Shown one piece after another: positions 34,801 to 47,093 of a DNA stretch of 64,000 nt. Origin of the DNA: Phlyctochytrium arcticum. Lineage: Eukaryota > Chytridiomycota > Chytridiomycetes > Chytridiales > Chytridiaceae. Numbering within the stretch: position 1 is the stretch's first letter; each line of letters begins with the position of its first letter. Both the position numbers and the translations under genes were made by a program. The notes beneath the pieces are model-generated. The model saw only the letters and a list, made by a program, of their open reading frames with translations, had not been told where the DNA came from and ran no database searches. Where the stretch lies: positions 248,001-312,000 of the forward strand of contig JAHLKI010000016.1 in the NCBI GenBank assembly GCA_025602905.1. The letters are read 5' to 3'.

Positions 34801-35186
34801 TCGTGAATCCTGACCGAAACAGATCGGCCATTATGTTCGGAGACCCCTTAACTACTCAGGAGTGTCAGGAGCTCATCGGCAATTTAGTAAAGTGCAAGGT
34901 ACGCGTGATCTTCATTGAGGCGAGCCTAAAGCATCTACTGACATTTCATCAATAGTTTCCTTTTCAATGTGGTATGTTTCTTTGCTCATGGACCGATGAC
35001 GTGTTATTTTGCAAGTCTCCGTACTAAAGTATGTCGCGACGCTGAATAGCTCACGGTCGCCCCAGCATGGCCCCGTTGGCTCATATTGGCCGTACCCGGC
35101 AAGCCATTGATAGGGCACGCATTGCATCAACTCAACGTTCAAATTCTGTCAATTGGGATGTATGGCGCAAGAAAGAGGCAAAATAG
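31840..35186 (+). CDS. MLH3: MutL homologue MLH3, mismatch repair/meiotic endonuclease
   Basis: Partner of MLH1 in MutLgamma, the nuclease that resolves meiotic crossovers and trims some mismatches. Fifteen exons (31840-32065, 32122-32178, 32235-32317, 32372-32455, 32510-32656, 32713-32895, 32948-32963, 33012-33085, 33136-33330, 33380-33801, 33858-34002, 34053-34768, 34823-34898, 34956-34971, 35050-35186) give 858 aa. The GHKL ATPase motifs are ELVQNAIDA, DNGDGIP, YGFRGEGLASIG and GTTV. The endonuclease has DQHAADERVKLE (DQHA-X2-E-X4-E), SKACRSAIMFGD and FPFQCAHGRPSMAPL; the last two appear only after splicing. MLH3 rather than PMS1 is indicated by DQHAADER and the C-terminal end (WDVWRKKEAK). 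All nuclease motifs intact. Confidence 0.95.
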
Positions 35187-36166
35187 ATTTGTCTGCCTTT
35201 CTACTTGGAGAACCTCCTTGCGGCTGCCATCAACACATTAACCAGCGCCTTACGTGTATCAGCTAATCATTCCTTCCGAGATATTCTCCGCCACATGTAG
35301 CAAGAGCGCCGCTCGTGCGGCAGGCGACTGATATCTGAAGCCAGTGATTCGAGCTGTCAACCGCCCACAATGGGCGCGTGGAAAGACATCTGTCTCAGAA
35401 GGACTCGTGTCCATCGGCTATATTTGATAGCGGGTACCCTGGACACCGCGAACCTGGTATGAATAATGTGGGGGGAAGCGGCAAAAGGAGAGAGCAATGT
35501 GAAGAAGAAAGAAGGAAGAAGGGGGACAATGCAATTTGGATCTGTAGCGCGGCGTGCGTCAGGTATTAGGCGTGGTGCTTGCCCTCGAGGCGGGTGCATA
35601 TCAGCCAAATACGTTTTTTGTAGTGAAAACACCATAGAACCATCGGAAATGGTTCATACAATAGTTTCGAGATAGTGTTCGAGAAAAAACAATTACCCGT
35701 ATCTCGAAATGTCTAATAGCGACAACTAAAACAAGAGCATGTATCGAGAGTCATGAGTTTCAAGCCCGTGTTGTGAATACGGTGCTCAAAGGTGAGCCGG
35801 TGTCGGGACATGTGCTTCATGGAGGCTCTGCAGTAGGTTCATATCACCTGATCTGAATAGGTACGCACCGTGGGAAGATAACGCGTAACTTGGGTAACCT
35901 GCAAGTAAAGTGAGCGAGGCACTACCTAGAGTAGGAGGGTCTTTGTCACTGTAAGGATTGACAGTAGTATGTAGGTAAGTCGTGGACAACTCTGTGCAAC
36001 GTCGAGAAGGGAGTAGCCGGGCCTAACAACCATCATAAGATGCTCTGATTGACGCCGGGACCGAATGGGCGGATGAGAGTTTGCAAAGTTACCCGGACAT
36101 TGGGCCCGGACTACGATAGATAATACAGGAAATTTACAGATGTAAGATGTGCTTCAATTCTTGCAC
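35187..36166. other. Gene-free convergent region (MLH3 / IFT172)
   Basis: About 980 bp between two 3' ends without a supported gene. It contains a perfect 10-bp inverted repeat, TTTCGAGATA at 35665-35674 and TATCTCGAAA at 35700-35709, with a 25-nt loop. Confidence 0.55.
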
Positions 36167-39100
36167 CTAGTTAGCAAAATACTGCGGACTTTGTGCATTA
36201 CCACACCATGGACATGCCTGTAAAATTGCATAATGCGATAAGTAACTGAAATAATTTGTGCCAAATTTTTTGAGGGTACGTACACGTTCGACCATAATAA
36301 ACTTGTTCCAGTCGTTTTTGTTGGCTGGCCTTGTACATGTTGTACATTTTGCCTTATTTCGCAGAACGGGGTATCCTGGTGATGATTGCATTTTAGCTTA
36401 CGATAGACATTGATTGAGTTGCAGTGCCAACTTACCTGTCACAATACATGGTTCCCAGGTAGTTTTGCAATTGTAGCACGACAAACTTGCATCATATATG
36501 CTGGTACCACATTCATCACACTCTCGGCGGTCAATCTCCTGTTTTATTCGCTGGTCAAGTGATATTTGCAGAACCCAGTCCCGGACCTCTTCCCGCTTGG
36601 CTTCTGGCATGTTTTCTGCCGGCAATTCCATATCAAAGGGAACATCCGTGTTTTCGAAATCAGCATTTTCGAGTAACGAAGAGTCACCCTCTTCTATTGC
36701 CTCACTAATGTCGAGGAAACGGTTCCAGCAAACAAATGCCATATTCGTCATTCCGGCGGCCTACCCTGAAATAAGTACTTTCACAGGCACTTCTCATCTG
36801 TGGTGTATTATTACCTTTGCAGACTCACCAGCCTCAAAGAAGGCGCGGTCAACAGGGATGTTTTTGATATAGCGTAACATAGAAATAGCATTCTTTGCAG
36901 CGAAGTAGATCAAATCGCGCTTCTTTGTGCAATAATGTTTCAGAACTGCCATGTGGCTGATGTAAAGCAAAAGTTCGAATTCTTGTGGGACGTTCGGTTG
37001 TGGCGTGAAACCATTTCCATGTACCTTAGTTATTATAAGTCATTGGGGCATAATAGTGCAAAACAGATCCGGTTCTATACTCACAAGTTTGAACAGCATT
37101 TCGCGCAGAGATGATATTTGCTCAATCACTCCCGCTCGCAGAATCTCGCGCGAAAGGCGGGTGTACATATCAAACATCTTGGCGGTGGATGGTACATTGT
37201 ACTTGGTTATCCGATTGACGGCTTCCTCGTACTTTGCACTTTTGATCAGACTTGCGCAGCACGCGACCAGATATTTGCTCAATGCTTCTGGGCCCTTGAA
37301 TTTGCCAAAGTTAAGACATGGGAAATGTTGACGTATGAAATACCATGATCCAATATACCTGTTGTGAAGCGGTATCCAAGCATTTATCCCACTCTCCGCG
37401 TTGCGCGTACATATCTAGCCCAGCAGCTACATCTATATTCACCAGATCCTCTGCGTGCCCAGTCGTCTTTAGATGTCCCACATAAGCATTTTCCACGTAT
37501 TCCGCATATTTAGGCGCGTATTCCAACATTTCTCGAGCACGAGTCCACAACCCAGCCAATATATAAGCATCAATGGCATCTTTGTACAACTCCATTCCTG
37601 CAAAAAGGTCGCCCGCCGCCTCGTATTGCTGGATTTCGATCAACCGCGCGCATACGGTCTCTACAACCTCGTTGCCGCGTTCCGGAACAAACTTCATCGC
37701 TAATTCTACGGCTTTTTCCCAGACTTGGCGCATGTAGCTATAATCCGTCCCATGTGCTGACGTGATCTTCAGGTACATGTCAATGGCTCGGGAATACTCT
37801 TGTTGCTGCTCGAGCACTTTGGCAGTAGCAGCAATATCCTCCCGCCCTTTGTCTGCCTGGCCCGACACAAAGCGATTGTATTCATCATTGATCTCACTAA
37901 CTTTGCTAGGAAAATATTCTTTGGCGAAACGGGTAGCCTCTTGCCACATCTTGCTGTCACGGTAAAATTTGATGGCGAGCTCCGGGCGCTGCGCGCGCAG
38001 CAAGAGCGATTCCGCTTTGGCAAATTCCTTGTGTTCGAACGCAACACGAGCTTGACCAATCAGCACTTCCGACAAGCTTCCGGGGTCATGCGCTTCGGCG
38101 ACTGCAAGAGCAGCATCCCAGTCCTCATTGTGCACGTACATCAGGATGGCTTCCTTCGGTTTCCCGCCAAGCACAAATGCCTGTTCCGCTTCCTTAAACT
38201 TGCCTTCGTCCTCTAAGTACATTGCATGCTTGTAATGAACGTCAGCCAGCTTGTGTTTATCTGCAAACCGGCTAAGCTCGAACGCGAAGTCAAAAGCCCC
38301 ATTCTCCGTAGCGAAGTCAATAGCGGCATCAAGAAGGTTGAACTTTGACAGCAGCTTCACCGCAGATTCTCCGCCCAAAGATCTGGCCCACAGGTAAGCT
38401 ACTTGCTTTGATGAATTTGGACCGCCGTATGCTTTGGCAATCTACGCGTGATCAGTAAATCTGCAAAACTCCTTAGTTGCAAGAAGACATACCCTATAGC
38501 CCTCTTCGTACATGTTATTTGCACAATACATGTTGATGGCCGATTTCCAGTCTTGTCCCTCGACATAATGCTGCTCGGCTGCTTTAAAGTTGCCCTCCGT
38601 CTCCAAAGTTTTGCCAAGGTACATATGTGTCTCAACGAGCAGATCCTTGTGGTAAGCAGTCACCAGACGGATCATGTTGTCATACTGTTTTTGGTTTTTG
38701 TACATATTGATTGCCAGATCGGGTTCGTTGACCGTTAGGTACAGTTTTTCGGCTTCACGTAACTTATCTACAGTGAAAAGTGATCAGTAACATGGACTTA
38801 CATTACGATAACCGACGGCGGCAAACCTTGGGCTTCTAGTTCTCGAGCTTGGCTTATGTACAAGAATGCCACTTCTTCCGGCGACATGTATGTTGTGGCG
38901 AGTGCATGCGCACTCTCCCACTTGGCGGCCTTTGTATACATCTCCACCGCATCTTGCGGTCGTCCGGCCGCAACATAGTACTTCTCGGCTGATTTGTACT
39001 CTTGAACTTCCGCAAAGCGTTCGGCCAACTGTAGGAAATACGGTTTGCCGCTTTCTGGTGGTTGCAGAGTGTCCACAATGCCGACTGCTTTCTTCCACTA

Positions 39101-42100
39101 CAAAATAGCACGATTTGTAAAGTGCGTCATTGTCTCACTCTGAGTGTAATTACCTGTTTAGCGGATATGGCAGCCTCGATGGCTTTGAAAGACCTTCCAG
39201 CCTCAATATAGTGATTGATGGCTCCGTCCATTTGCTTTTGAGTCACAAGATGATCACCCCATTGCTGTCAAGCAAATAGTGAGTCGACACATCACAACAA
39301 AGGCGGACGTTGGACGTTCACCTCCTCGAGTTTGACAACTTCCTGAGGAAAGACGACACGAGCAAGCTCAACAGCTGGCCGGAATGCTTTTCCACGGCGA
39401 TACGCGTCCAGGGCGCGCTCGGTATTTCCGAGCTTCTCATAAAGATTTCCGGCTTTCTCATACAATCCTTGCTTGAACAAGGCGGCTGCTACGCGCTCCG
39501 TGAGCTCATCATTGGCGGTGAGACGATTGCTGTTGATAAGGACAGCAGCACGAGAAGGCATTCCTTTTTTAAGTTCAGTTGGCAATCAGTTCGAACATCG
39601 CACAGTAGAATACTAACCGCCTTTCATGTACAGATTTACCGCTGAGACCAAGTCCCCTTCCTCTTCCTTCAACTGCCCTGGAGTAAAACCATCAAACGTG
39701 TGCCAGTAGCGTTTTTATTATAATGACGTACCAGCCTTGGCTTCCTGACCAGAGTCTACCAACCACTGATAATAGTTTCTTTTCAACGTTTCCAGCTCGG
39801 GATGGTTTTTCGCCTCAGCAACTTTGATCGACAAATTCCATTTGTGCATTTCTTGATACATGCCCATGGCTTCTTCAATCTTCCCTTGCTCAAGGTAAAT
39901 TGATTCCGCGATCTTCAGTTGTTTGTCAAGAACCGCCAACCGAGCTTTTATTGAGTAATGGCCCATCGGATCCTAAAGACAGAGTTAGCATGTGCCTGTC
40001 ACAGTTTGATCCAGCAAGAATGATACGCACCATGGGATACTCTGCCGCTACCGCGATAGCGTCTTCATTGACCTGGTGAAGATACCTTGTACGCGCAACA
40101 TCTCCCAGCGCAGCAAAACATCTAATGTATGATCAACTTCATGCTTTCTCATGCTTTGTGGCACTTCGCGTCGAACCTTTCGGCAATAATCAAGTTGCGA
40201 TCTTTCAGCGCCATTTGACTTAGACTTTTCCACATAGCTTCCGTTTCAGGCGTCAACTCTAGGGTTTCAAGTAGGGCGACAGCTCTATATTGAAAATCAG
40301 CGACGAGGTCCGTAACAAGGACTGGGGTGAGAATTTACCGATCGTAGTCCTTGTCGTCAATAGCAGTACCGAATTCGATGAGTCCTTCATCAAGGGTATA
40401 TGATACTGTGTTGACACCCTCGTCAACGATAATCTCGGTTTTGCCATCGCTTCGCTCAATGTCTTCCACTTCACCCTACACGGACGCGTTAAAAGATTGT
40501 CCTGAATTTTCCATCGTTCTTACTGTTTACCTTGATGGGAAACATTGTAACGCGTTCTGGAGAATCGATTGAATACCAAATGCACAAGTTCCCACGACTT
40601 TGCGCAGCCACTACGTCACTGTTGGGAACCCACTGTGTGTAGCGCAATGGTCAGTAACAATACTTCAATCGGGGCTCATTGGTCAACAGACCTGCACATA
40701 GCTGCAAAAGTTGAGCAGCGTTGTCCTAGTCTGCGTAGGGACATCATAGAGATGCAACTGTCTTTTCTTGTCTCGGAATAACAACTTTGTGCCCTTGCCT
40801 GAGAGCTTGTCCATGTTTGTTAGTACAGCGTTGAATTACATTTTCCGGGTAAGTACCTCTAACCAGTCTATGCGACTGTCGTGACTGACGGTAGCCAAAG
40901 TCATAGAAGTGTTCAGGTCCAAGATATTGACTGTCTGTAAGTCCACCAAGTACGCAACGCGCTTGATGTCCTCTTCGTGCTTTCGTTCGTTTAATCGGAC
41001 ACTGCACCACAAGATCTTAGCTCGTGAACACCGACCAATCAGGTTAAAAGATCAACATACCTCAAAAGGTGGGGGCTCATATGCTCTGTGCGACATGAGC
41101 CGAGTATCTCATTGACTCCGTACTCGACGAGCGAGAGTTCTCCAGCGTTGAAAACCATACATACTGTGGGATTATCAAAGTAATACTTTTCCTTCTCACT
41201 GCCTTGCCATGGAATCTACCCCATAAACAGACTTGTTACTTGATGAACGAGAATTCCTCAAACATCGCAAAAGCAACCTCACTCAATTTGCACGAGGCTA
41301 AATCGCCCATTAGCAGTGTGTCGGGCGTGTTGGCGATCAAGTATTGATCACGAAAGATGTTCACTTTCTGAATTTCGTACCCGTAGTGGCTCTTGAGTAC
41401 AATTCGAGAACCGGTCGAAAGTCGCTTGACAATCACTTGGCTGGGCGACACATAGGTGAACTCAAACTTTCCTTTGTAACGCGACCTTCGGAGGCAGCAG
41501 TCAAAAAGTTCAACAGCACCGCACATGTTGCCCTTTAGGAGGAGACAGATAGCGTCATTTCGGATGTATCTTGGTCAGTCAACGAGTGCGACTTACAGCA
41601 ACAAGGCGGGAACCGTCAGGCTTCCATGAAAGTGCTGAAACTGTGTAGAAGTTGTCTATGATCTTTGGAGCAGCCTCTTCCCATTGTGTCGCAGCTGTCA
41701 TGTAGTTGTAAATGTGCAGACGATTATAGCTTCCAATGACGACGCTTTGCCCGCTCGGCGAAAATTCTGCAACAGTGAAATCCTGCTCCTCATCATCACG
41801 ACTGTAGTCGAATTCTTGCATAACGTGGCCTTCCGTGTCGTAAAACACGACTGCGCGGTCATTGCCAGCAGCAACCACGCTCTCACCCCAAGCGAGCGCT
41901 GTAGGCGGGCATTTGTGGGTCGCAAATTTGCCCTACGATTCGAAAGTTCCGTCAGTAGCTCCTCAGATGAATGGGGTCGTTGAAGTAAGCCAGACCTGTG
42001 ACGCTCCCGATATTCCATCATCGAAAAAGAATCGATTGATTGAGCCATCCAAATGACCCGTCACGACAGCATGACCATCGGTACTACTTGCAGCGGATAT

Positions 42101-43027
42101 GACACAGCTGTCAGTCTGATACAAAGTCGCGGCCTTGTTGGTTTTGAGATTGCCTATGCGAACCTGTCGGAATGCAGCTTGATGTTAGTTGATGTAACAT
42201 CGTTGATTTGTCACAATTCACAAGACAATGTGTCCATGAGGACCACACATCCCACAACCCATCGATTCCGGGCCCGCAATCCGAAGTGCGGCGTTAGCTT
42301 ACGCTCAGCATGCTTCCGTTCAGGTTACGCCTACAAGATTCCAGCTAAAGCTAATCACATTTCGGTGCAGGGTTGTGCTCCCCGGTCATGCTCTTTAGCC
42401 CACTTCGGCCCTGCTGCGCACACAGTCCGAGGTCTTCTCAAACTCCCGCATCTCCACTTTCGTGCAAATCGTCTGCTCCGGAATGATTATCGAGGATGTC
42501 TCTCACAGTACCTACCTTGCCATCTGCCATTCCAAAAACCAGGGCATTCGACTGTTCTTTGGGCCAAGTCAAACATGTGATCTCTGCCGTCTGGATGAAT
42601 TTGTTGACAATGGACTTTTTCTCTCCCCACTCTAATCCCAGTTTGTAGACAAACACTGCATTGTCTGATTGCGCTACTGCAAGTTTTGAGGAATCAGGCG
42701 AGAAGGCCAGGCCGCAGATGTAGTATGATTTTGCCGCCTAATATAAACAGTCTCAGCATCGCGTTATTCCGAGACGAGCCGTTTTCCTACCTTTGGGTCC
42801 CCCGGTTTCGTGGCAAAGCGATCCTTCCGCTCTCCTGTTTCATCAAAGAGCTGCACGACCTTGTCAACGCCAACGATGGCAAGCTTTTGATTATTCTGGG
42901 ACCAGGCCACGGCGGTAATACGCTGGGGCCCTTGCCCCGGCTGTATTATAGACTTGAGATGTCTGTCAAATTGGGTAAGATATTTGGTTGATATCAAGTG
43001 AGTGTCGTTCTCGCACCTTATCTGCAT
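36167..43027 (-). CDS. IFT172: Intraflagellar transport protein IFT172
   Basis: An IFT-B subunit needed to build cilia and flagella and to turn trains around at the tip. The gene has at least 15 exons. The first encodes only MQI plus two bases (43017-43027) and splices to 42791-42962, giving MQIRHLKSII and then [11 protein letters not shown], the expected IFT172 start. The N-terminal ~600 residues are WD40 propellers ([49 protein letters not shown]). The rest is TPR-like helical repeats ([38 protein letters not shown]). The C-terminus has [32 protein letters not shown] and NDWNKF, and ends [16 protein letters not shown]. Four CxxC pairs there suggest a zinc-binding domain. One intron (42164-42515, 352 nt) is unusually long. 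Confidence 0.96.
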
Positions 43028-43420
43028 TCTTTCTCCAACGATCTTGGAATTTGCGCCGATTTTGTCGGAGACGCGCTTGCGCGCTTACTCGAGGGGTCAC
43101 ATGACACGATCTGGTTCAAGTCTTCAAGAGTTCCGCTCGTCCGAAATTTTGACCCACCGCCGCCCAGAACACACTCAAATCTCCGCTCAGAATCGGACTT
43201 GGACACCCTACTCCCTCCTACCTCCTCTTCCACACTCATCTCCTAGTGGCGGCCGTTCCTTCCAACCCACGTTAAGCTCGCCGGAGAGACCTGGCGGTTC
43301 TGTAGCGGACAGGATAAACAAAGAGGTTCGCTCCCCTTGTTCTCTCGACCGTGTTGACCGTACCTAAACATTCTACTTCAGCAAGGTTCCTTTGATTCAT
43401 TTCTAGACTTGAAATATACA
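43028..43420. promoter_or_regulatory. IFT172/cyclin divergent promoter region
   Basis: 393 bp between divergent start codons. A 5'UTR intron for the cyclin gene is possible (acceptor-like TTTCTAG at about 43406). No X-box or other motif was assigned. Confidence 0.35.
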
Positions 43421-45693
43421 ATGGTCGTTCCTTTCGTGGTCAGCACGCGAGGCCAAGCACCCACTCCAACATGCTTTGGCAACTTTATGCCCAATGACAC
43501 AGAAGACGCGCGAGAGCTTGCAGAGTTCCAAAAGCTTCATCTCTTGCAGCTGGAGATGGATCCTAGATACCAAATCAACCCGATATACATGAAGACTCTC
43601 CAGCGCAATACCCTGACCCCGAATCACCGCAAGTATGATGAGTTTCTCTTGTTCAGATCTTCCAGGGGCATAGTTGATGTTGACTGCCATATTCTTTTTC
43701 GACAATTAGAGAGCTGATTGACTGGTTGCATGAACTATCCAAGCATTTCCGATACAATGGCAGTGAAGTCTTCCAGGTAGGTCTCAGACTCCGTAAGACG
43801 CCCTCCTCCAAAGGTCCCACTCACGCGTCATTCTCAGCTCTCCGTCATTTACCTCGACCGAATCTGCAGCAGAGAGCACATACCCTTGCTTTACTATCAG
43901 ACACTCGGTGCAGCGTGTTTTCTTATTGCAGCCAAAGTAGGAGAGCTTCGCACTCCGACATGTCTGGAACTTGAGCAACTTTCTGCCGGTGCATTCACAG
44001 TCGCCAAGCTTCAAGAGATGGAGTTGTGGGTTCTGAAGAAATTGTGCTGGGATCTGAATGCGGCTACCCCCAACATGTTCCTGGAGTATTTCATCGACCT
44101 GTTTGACGTTGAAGAGAGCACGAAGTATGAGCTCATTATCATTGCAGACAAGGCTTTAAATCGCATCCAAGCCCGTAAGTTGAAGCTTGGCATCATAGCC
44201 ATATATGTGATACTCACCCGTTCATGTCAACAGAGTACAAATTCACCTCTTTTCGACCATCAGTCCAGGCTGCTGCGGCGCTTTACTTTGCAGTCGACTC
44301 CCACGGGCCCATCACTGCAGCGTCATATGTTCGGGCAATCTCCCGCGATTTCGAAAAAGTGTCTAGCAGCATTGTCAGTATAGTTTCCAGTCTTGACGTG
44401 CCGGTCATGTCGGATGTGCATCTCTGCCTAGCTTGCATCTTTGAGGATTTGGAGCAGACACCAGCAACTAGCCCGAAAACCGATGCCGGATTGGAGGCCA
44501 AAGTGCGACAGATAGTTACCCAACAGCGACATAATAAAATCTGGTTTCCATTGCAGCCACCACCTGAAAGTCAACCTGCAAAAGTTCCATGCGAGGTCGA
44601 GCGGGACCAGTCAAGTCGCGCTGAGGACCAAGCACAGTCTCATCAAGAACACGAAGAGCTTTTCAGACGTGATCAGCGACAACGTCGACGCACACGAATG
44701 CGGCACGGGCTACCTACTCCCGCTGAAGAAATTTCTTACCAAGCCGATCTACAGTACCAACCCGATATAGTCCCTTTTACTCGTTCCTCTAACATATACC
44801 AAAATGCCCCGCTTCCTCAAGAGCGTGTATACGAGCGACCACAGCATCCCCACTTTGCCCGACATCATCCCCGCCCTCAACCCCTGCAAACCACTCGACA
44901 AGCCGCCCATGCCTCCCATCCAGAAACATCATCGCATAAGCGCAAATGTACCGATAGCATGGACGAGTTTGATCCTTCTTATGCAGAGTCTTTGGATGAA
45001 GAAGCTACTGCATCCGGCTTTCAGTCACAAGAAGAAGGCACTAGCCCGTACGCTTGCCAAGAATTCGAAGAAGACGACCATGAGAGTCACCATCTTGCCT
45101 GGGTGGTCGACAGCGGCGATGATGGAGCGTTCGAGTCTGCAAGTGAGGAGGAAGATGTTCAGGAGGTACAAGAGCGTCGAAGGAGCAGTATGCCGAATCA
45201 TAACCCCACACTCCTCAACCGTAACCCTTCACGCTCTGATATGCTGGACCGCAACCCTCCACGGTCCAATGTGCTCGCCCCATTTCGGTCACCATACGAG
45301 TCGTATGACATACACCAAAATGTACCATCCCAAATACCCCGCGATTTCGCAGTGAATACCGATCCTTCCGACCGAGTCTTTGCGGCAGCGCGGACCCGAT
45401 ACTCCACCTTTGGCTCCACCACAAGCGCCACAACGGACGACACACCCGCCCCACTTTATCACGTTCCTTCGGCCGACTCTTCTGTGGCGTCATCGCCAGT
45501 ACCAGCCCCACTTCCAAATGCACTCTCCTCGTTTCTTCCACCACCTTATGCGTTTGATCACGGCGAAGAAGCGCGAATCCTGCAAGAGGTTGAGGAACGA
45601 GCGATTCGGGCTGCGCAGTACGCAGCTGATTCGGTAAAAATGTCTTCAAAGAACGGATCAGTCCGTGTGCCGATGCCTACTGCTGGCCGTTAG
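43421..45693 (+). CDS. Cyclin (G1/S-type cyclin-box protein) with long disordered tail
   Basis: Activates a cyclin-dependent kinase. Exons 43421-43632, 43710-43776, 43838-44174 and 44234-45693 join in phase to 691 aa. The cyclin box begins near residue 70 with HRKELIDWLHELSKHF, then LSVIYLDR, GAACFLIAAKV, LQEMELWVLKKLCWDL and a C-terminal cyclin fold (FRPSVQAAAALYFAV). The MRAILVDW-type motif of A/B cyclins is replaced by ELIDWL, so a D/E-like or G1 class is more likely. No destruction box is obvious before the cyclin box. Residues beyond ~300 are Pro/Ser/Glu-rich with PEST-like stretches (SLDEEATASGFQSQEE), suggesting rapid turnover, plus a small NRNPSRSDMLDRNPPRSNVL repeat. The kinase partner cannot be told from sequence. 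Confidence 0.88.
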
Positions 45694-46003
45694 AAGCCTT
45701 TTGCCCCTGATACCTTGGCGGCTGGCATATTTTGTCTTAGTTACCCCCAAAATGTAGAACGCAAAACATTTGGCCTGTAAATAGAAAAATTACGTTACAA
45801 AAAACTCGGGACCGTATCGACGGACAGTTCATACGTTGATGTAATGACCTTTGGGACACCATACAGGTGTATATGCCAGTTGGCTGGCCAAATAACTCTG
45901 GCAACTCAAGCCAGCACATTGAAAGTTGGGATTTCCCCATAGTTGAAGAATAAATAATCTTATGTACATATAAGTGGCAGATAGATGGACAGAGTGGCCT
46001 TCC
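45694..46003. other. Convergent intergenic region (cyclin / TLDc)
   Basis: 310 bp between two 3' ends. No gene seen; TA-rich strings suitable for 3' processing only. Confidence 0.5.
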
Positions 46004-46877
46004 TTAGAGTTTGAAACCCCAAACCTCAACGCCAAAACACTCGAAGGCTTCTCCGGCAGGGGCGCCGGTTAGAGGCTCATTGTCGTAAGTTGAGCAGGGA
46101 CTGGTATGACCACGCACAAAATGATCGTCTAGCCACAGGCCAAATCCTTCCGCGCTAACTCGAACAGTCAGACATACAAAATGTGTCGGGTTTCCTCAGA
46201 TTCATCATGACATACCCGCCGCCAAAGGCAACATTTGCTCCAGTCTCACTCAGGATATAGTAGTCATTCTTTCCCGTGGAGAGGTAAACCGTAACGCTGC
46301 CGCGCTCATTCAACCGCCAGAGAAAACTATACACGGCCGCATGAGACCAAAACCAAATGTCCATCAATGCCCATCTGTTTTCACACACCTAGCGCCGTTT
46401 CCATAATATCCTTTCTGCATGCCCAGCCGCTCACTCGCAAACGCTCCCATCTGTTTCCCATTCACATCTTCCACAACCATGACGGCCGGCCCCGTCACTC
46501 TCCCAAACAGCGTGGCCAGCGATGTCCCGTGTTGATCATTCGAGTAGAGGAGCTCCCACTGCGTACTTTCGCGTAAAAGTGGAGGTAGATGCGGCCGTAT
46601 CTAAAAATGACTTTCTATTGTAAGATTTGGAGGGCTTCATTTGAAAAGGGTGGGTGCTTTGAACACTCACTTGTTCTGCTGTTTCTGAGGTTAAGAGTAC
46701 TTCACAGTTTTCGTTGCGGCCGACTAGCTGAAGCGGGATAAGACGTTGCTCCCATAGAGCCGGCAGCGGTGAGACGACCGGCGACATCTCTGAGACGTTG
46801 TAATCCTCATATGCCGCGTTGTCGTTGTCGTCGTCGTCTCTAGGTAACTCATCTCGAGAAGATTCGTGCGAGGACAT
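46004..46877 (-). CDS. OXR1: TLDc-domain protein, OXR1-like
   Basis: TLDc proteins protect against oxidative stress, and Oxr1 in yeast promotes V-ATPase disassembly. Exons 46671-46877, 46389-46600, 46216-46326 and 46004-46154 join in phase to 226 aa. The N-terminal 50 residues are acidic and disordered. The TLDc fold then shows WELLYSNDQHGTSLATLF, PAVMVVEDVNGKQMGAFASE, YYGNGASFLW, KNDYYIL, NVAFGGGAEGFGLWLDDHF and the final VEVWGFKL, all in canonical order. The protein is a short form without LysM or GRAM domains, like fungal Oxr1. Head-to-head with the GST-like gene, 216 bp apart. Confidence 0.9.
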
Positions 46878-47093
46878 TTCTGGCGGTCTCGCGCAGGGTG
46901 AATTTTGAAACGCCGCCGCGTCAGTGTCTTGGCGTCAATCCCAAGCAATTCCACGACGGTCAACTGATAACTCTGTCAAAAAAAGTTGTCGAGTTCGAGA
47001 TCTTCAAATATACGAGAGCCATCAATTTTGTCAATCCAGATTCCTATCCAAGAGATAAACATCTAGTTCCTTGCAAGCAAAAGTCACCAGAAA

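Noticed and set aside
34769..34822. Apparent in-frame 18-residue insertion in MLH3 before SAIMFGD
   Set aside because: It is a 54-nt intron (GTATGTAA...GAAACAG); removing it restores the conserved ACR motif without changing frame.
42053..42580. Plus-strand 175-codon ORF inside IFT172
   Set aside because: It covers an IFT172 exon and the long intron on the opposite strand and has no family features of its own.
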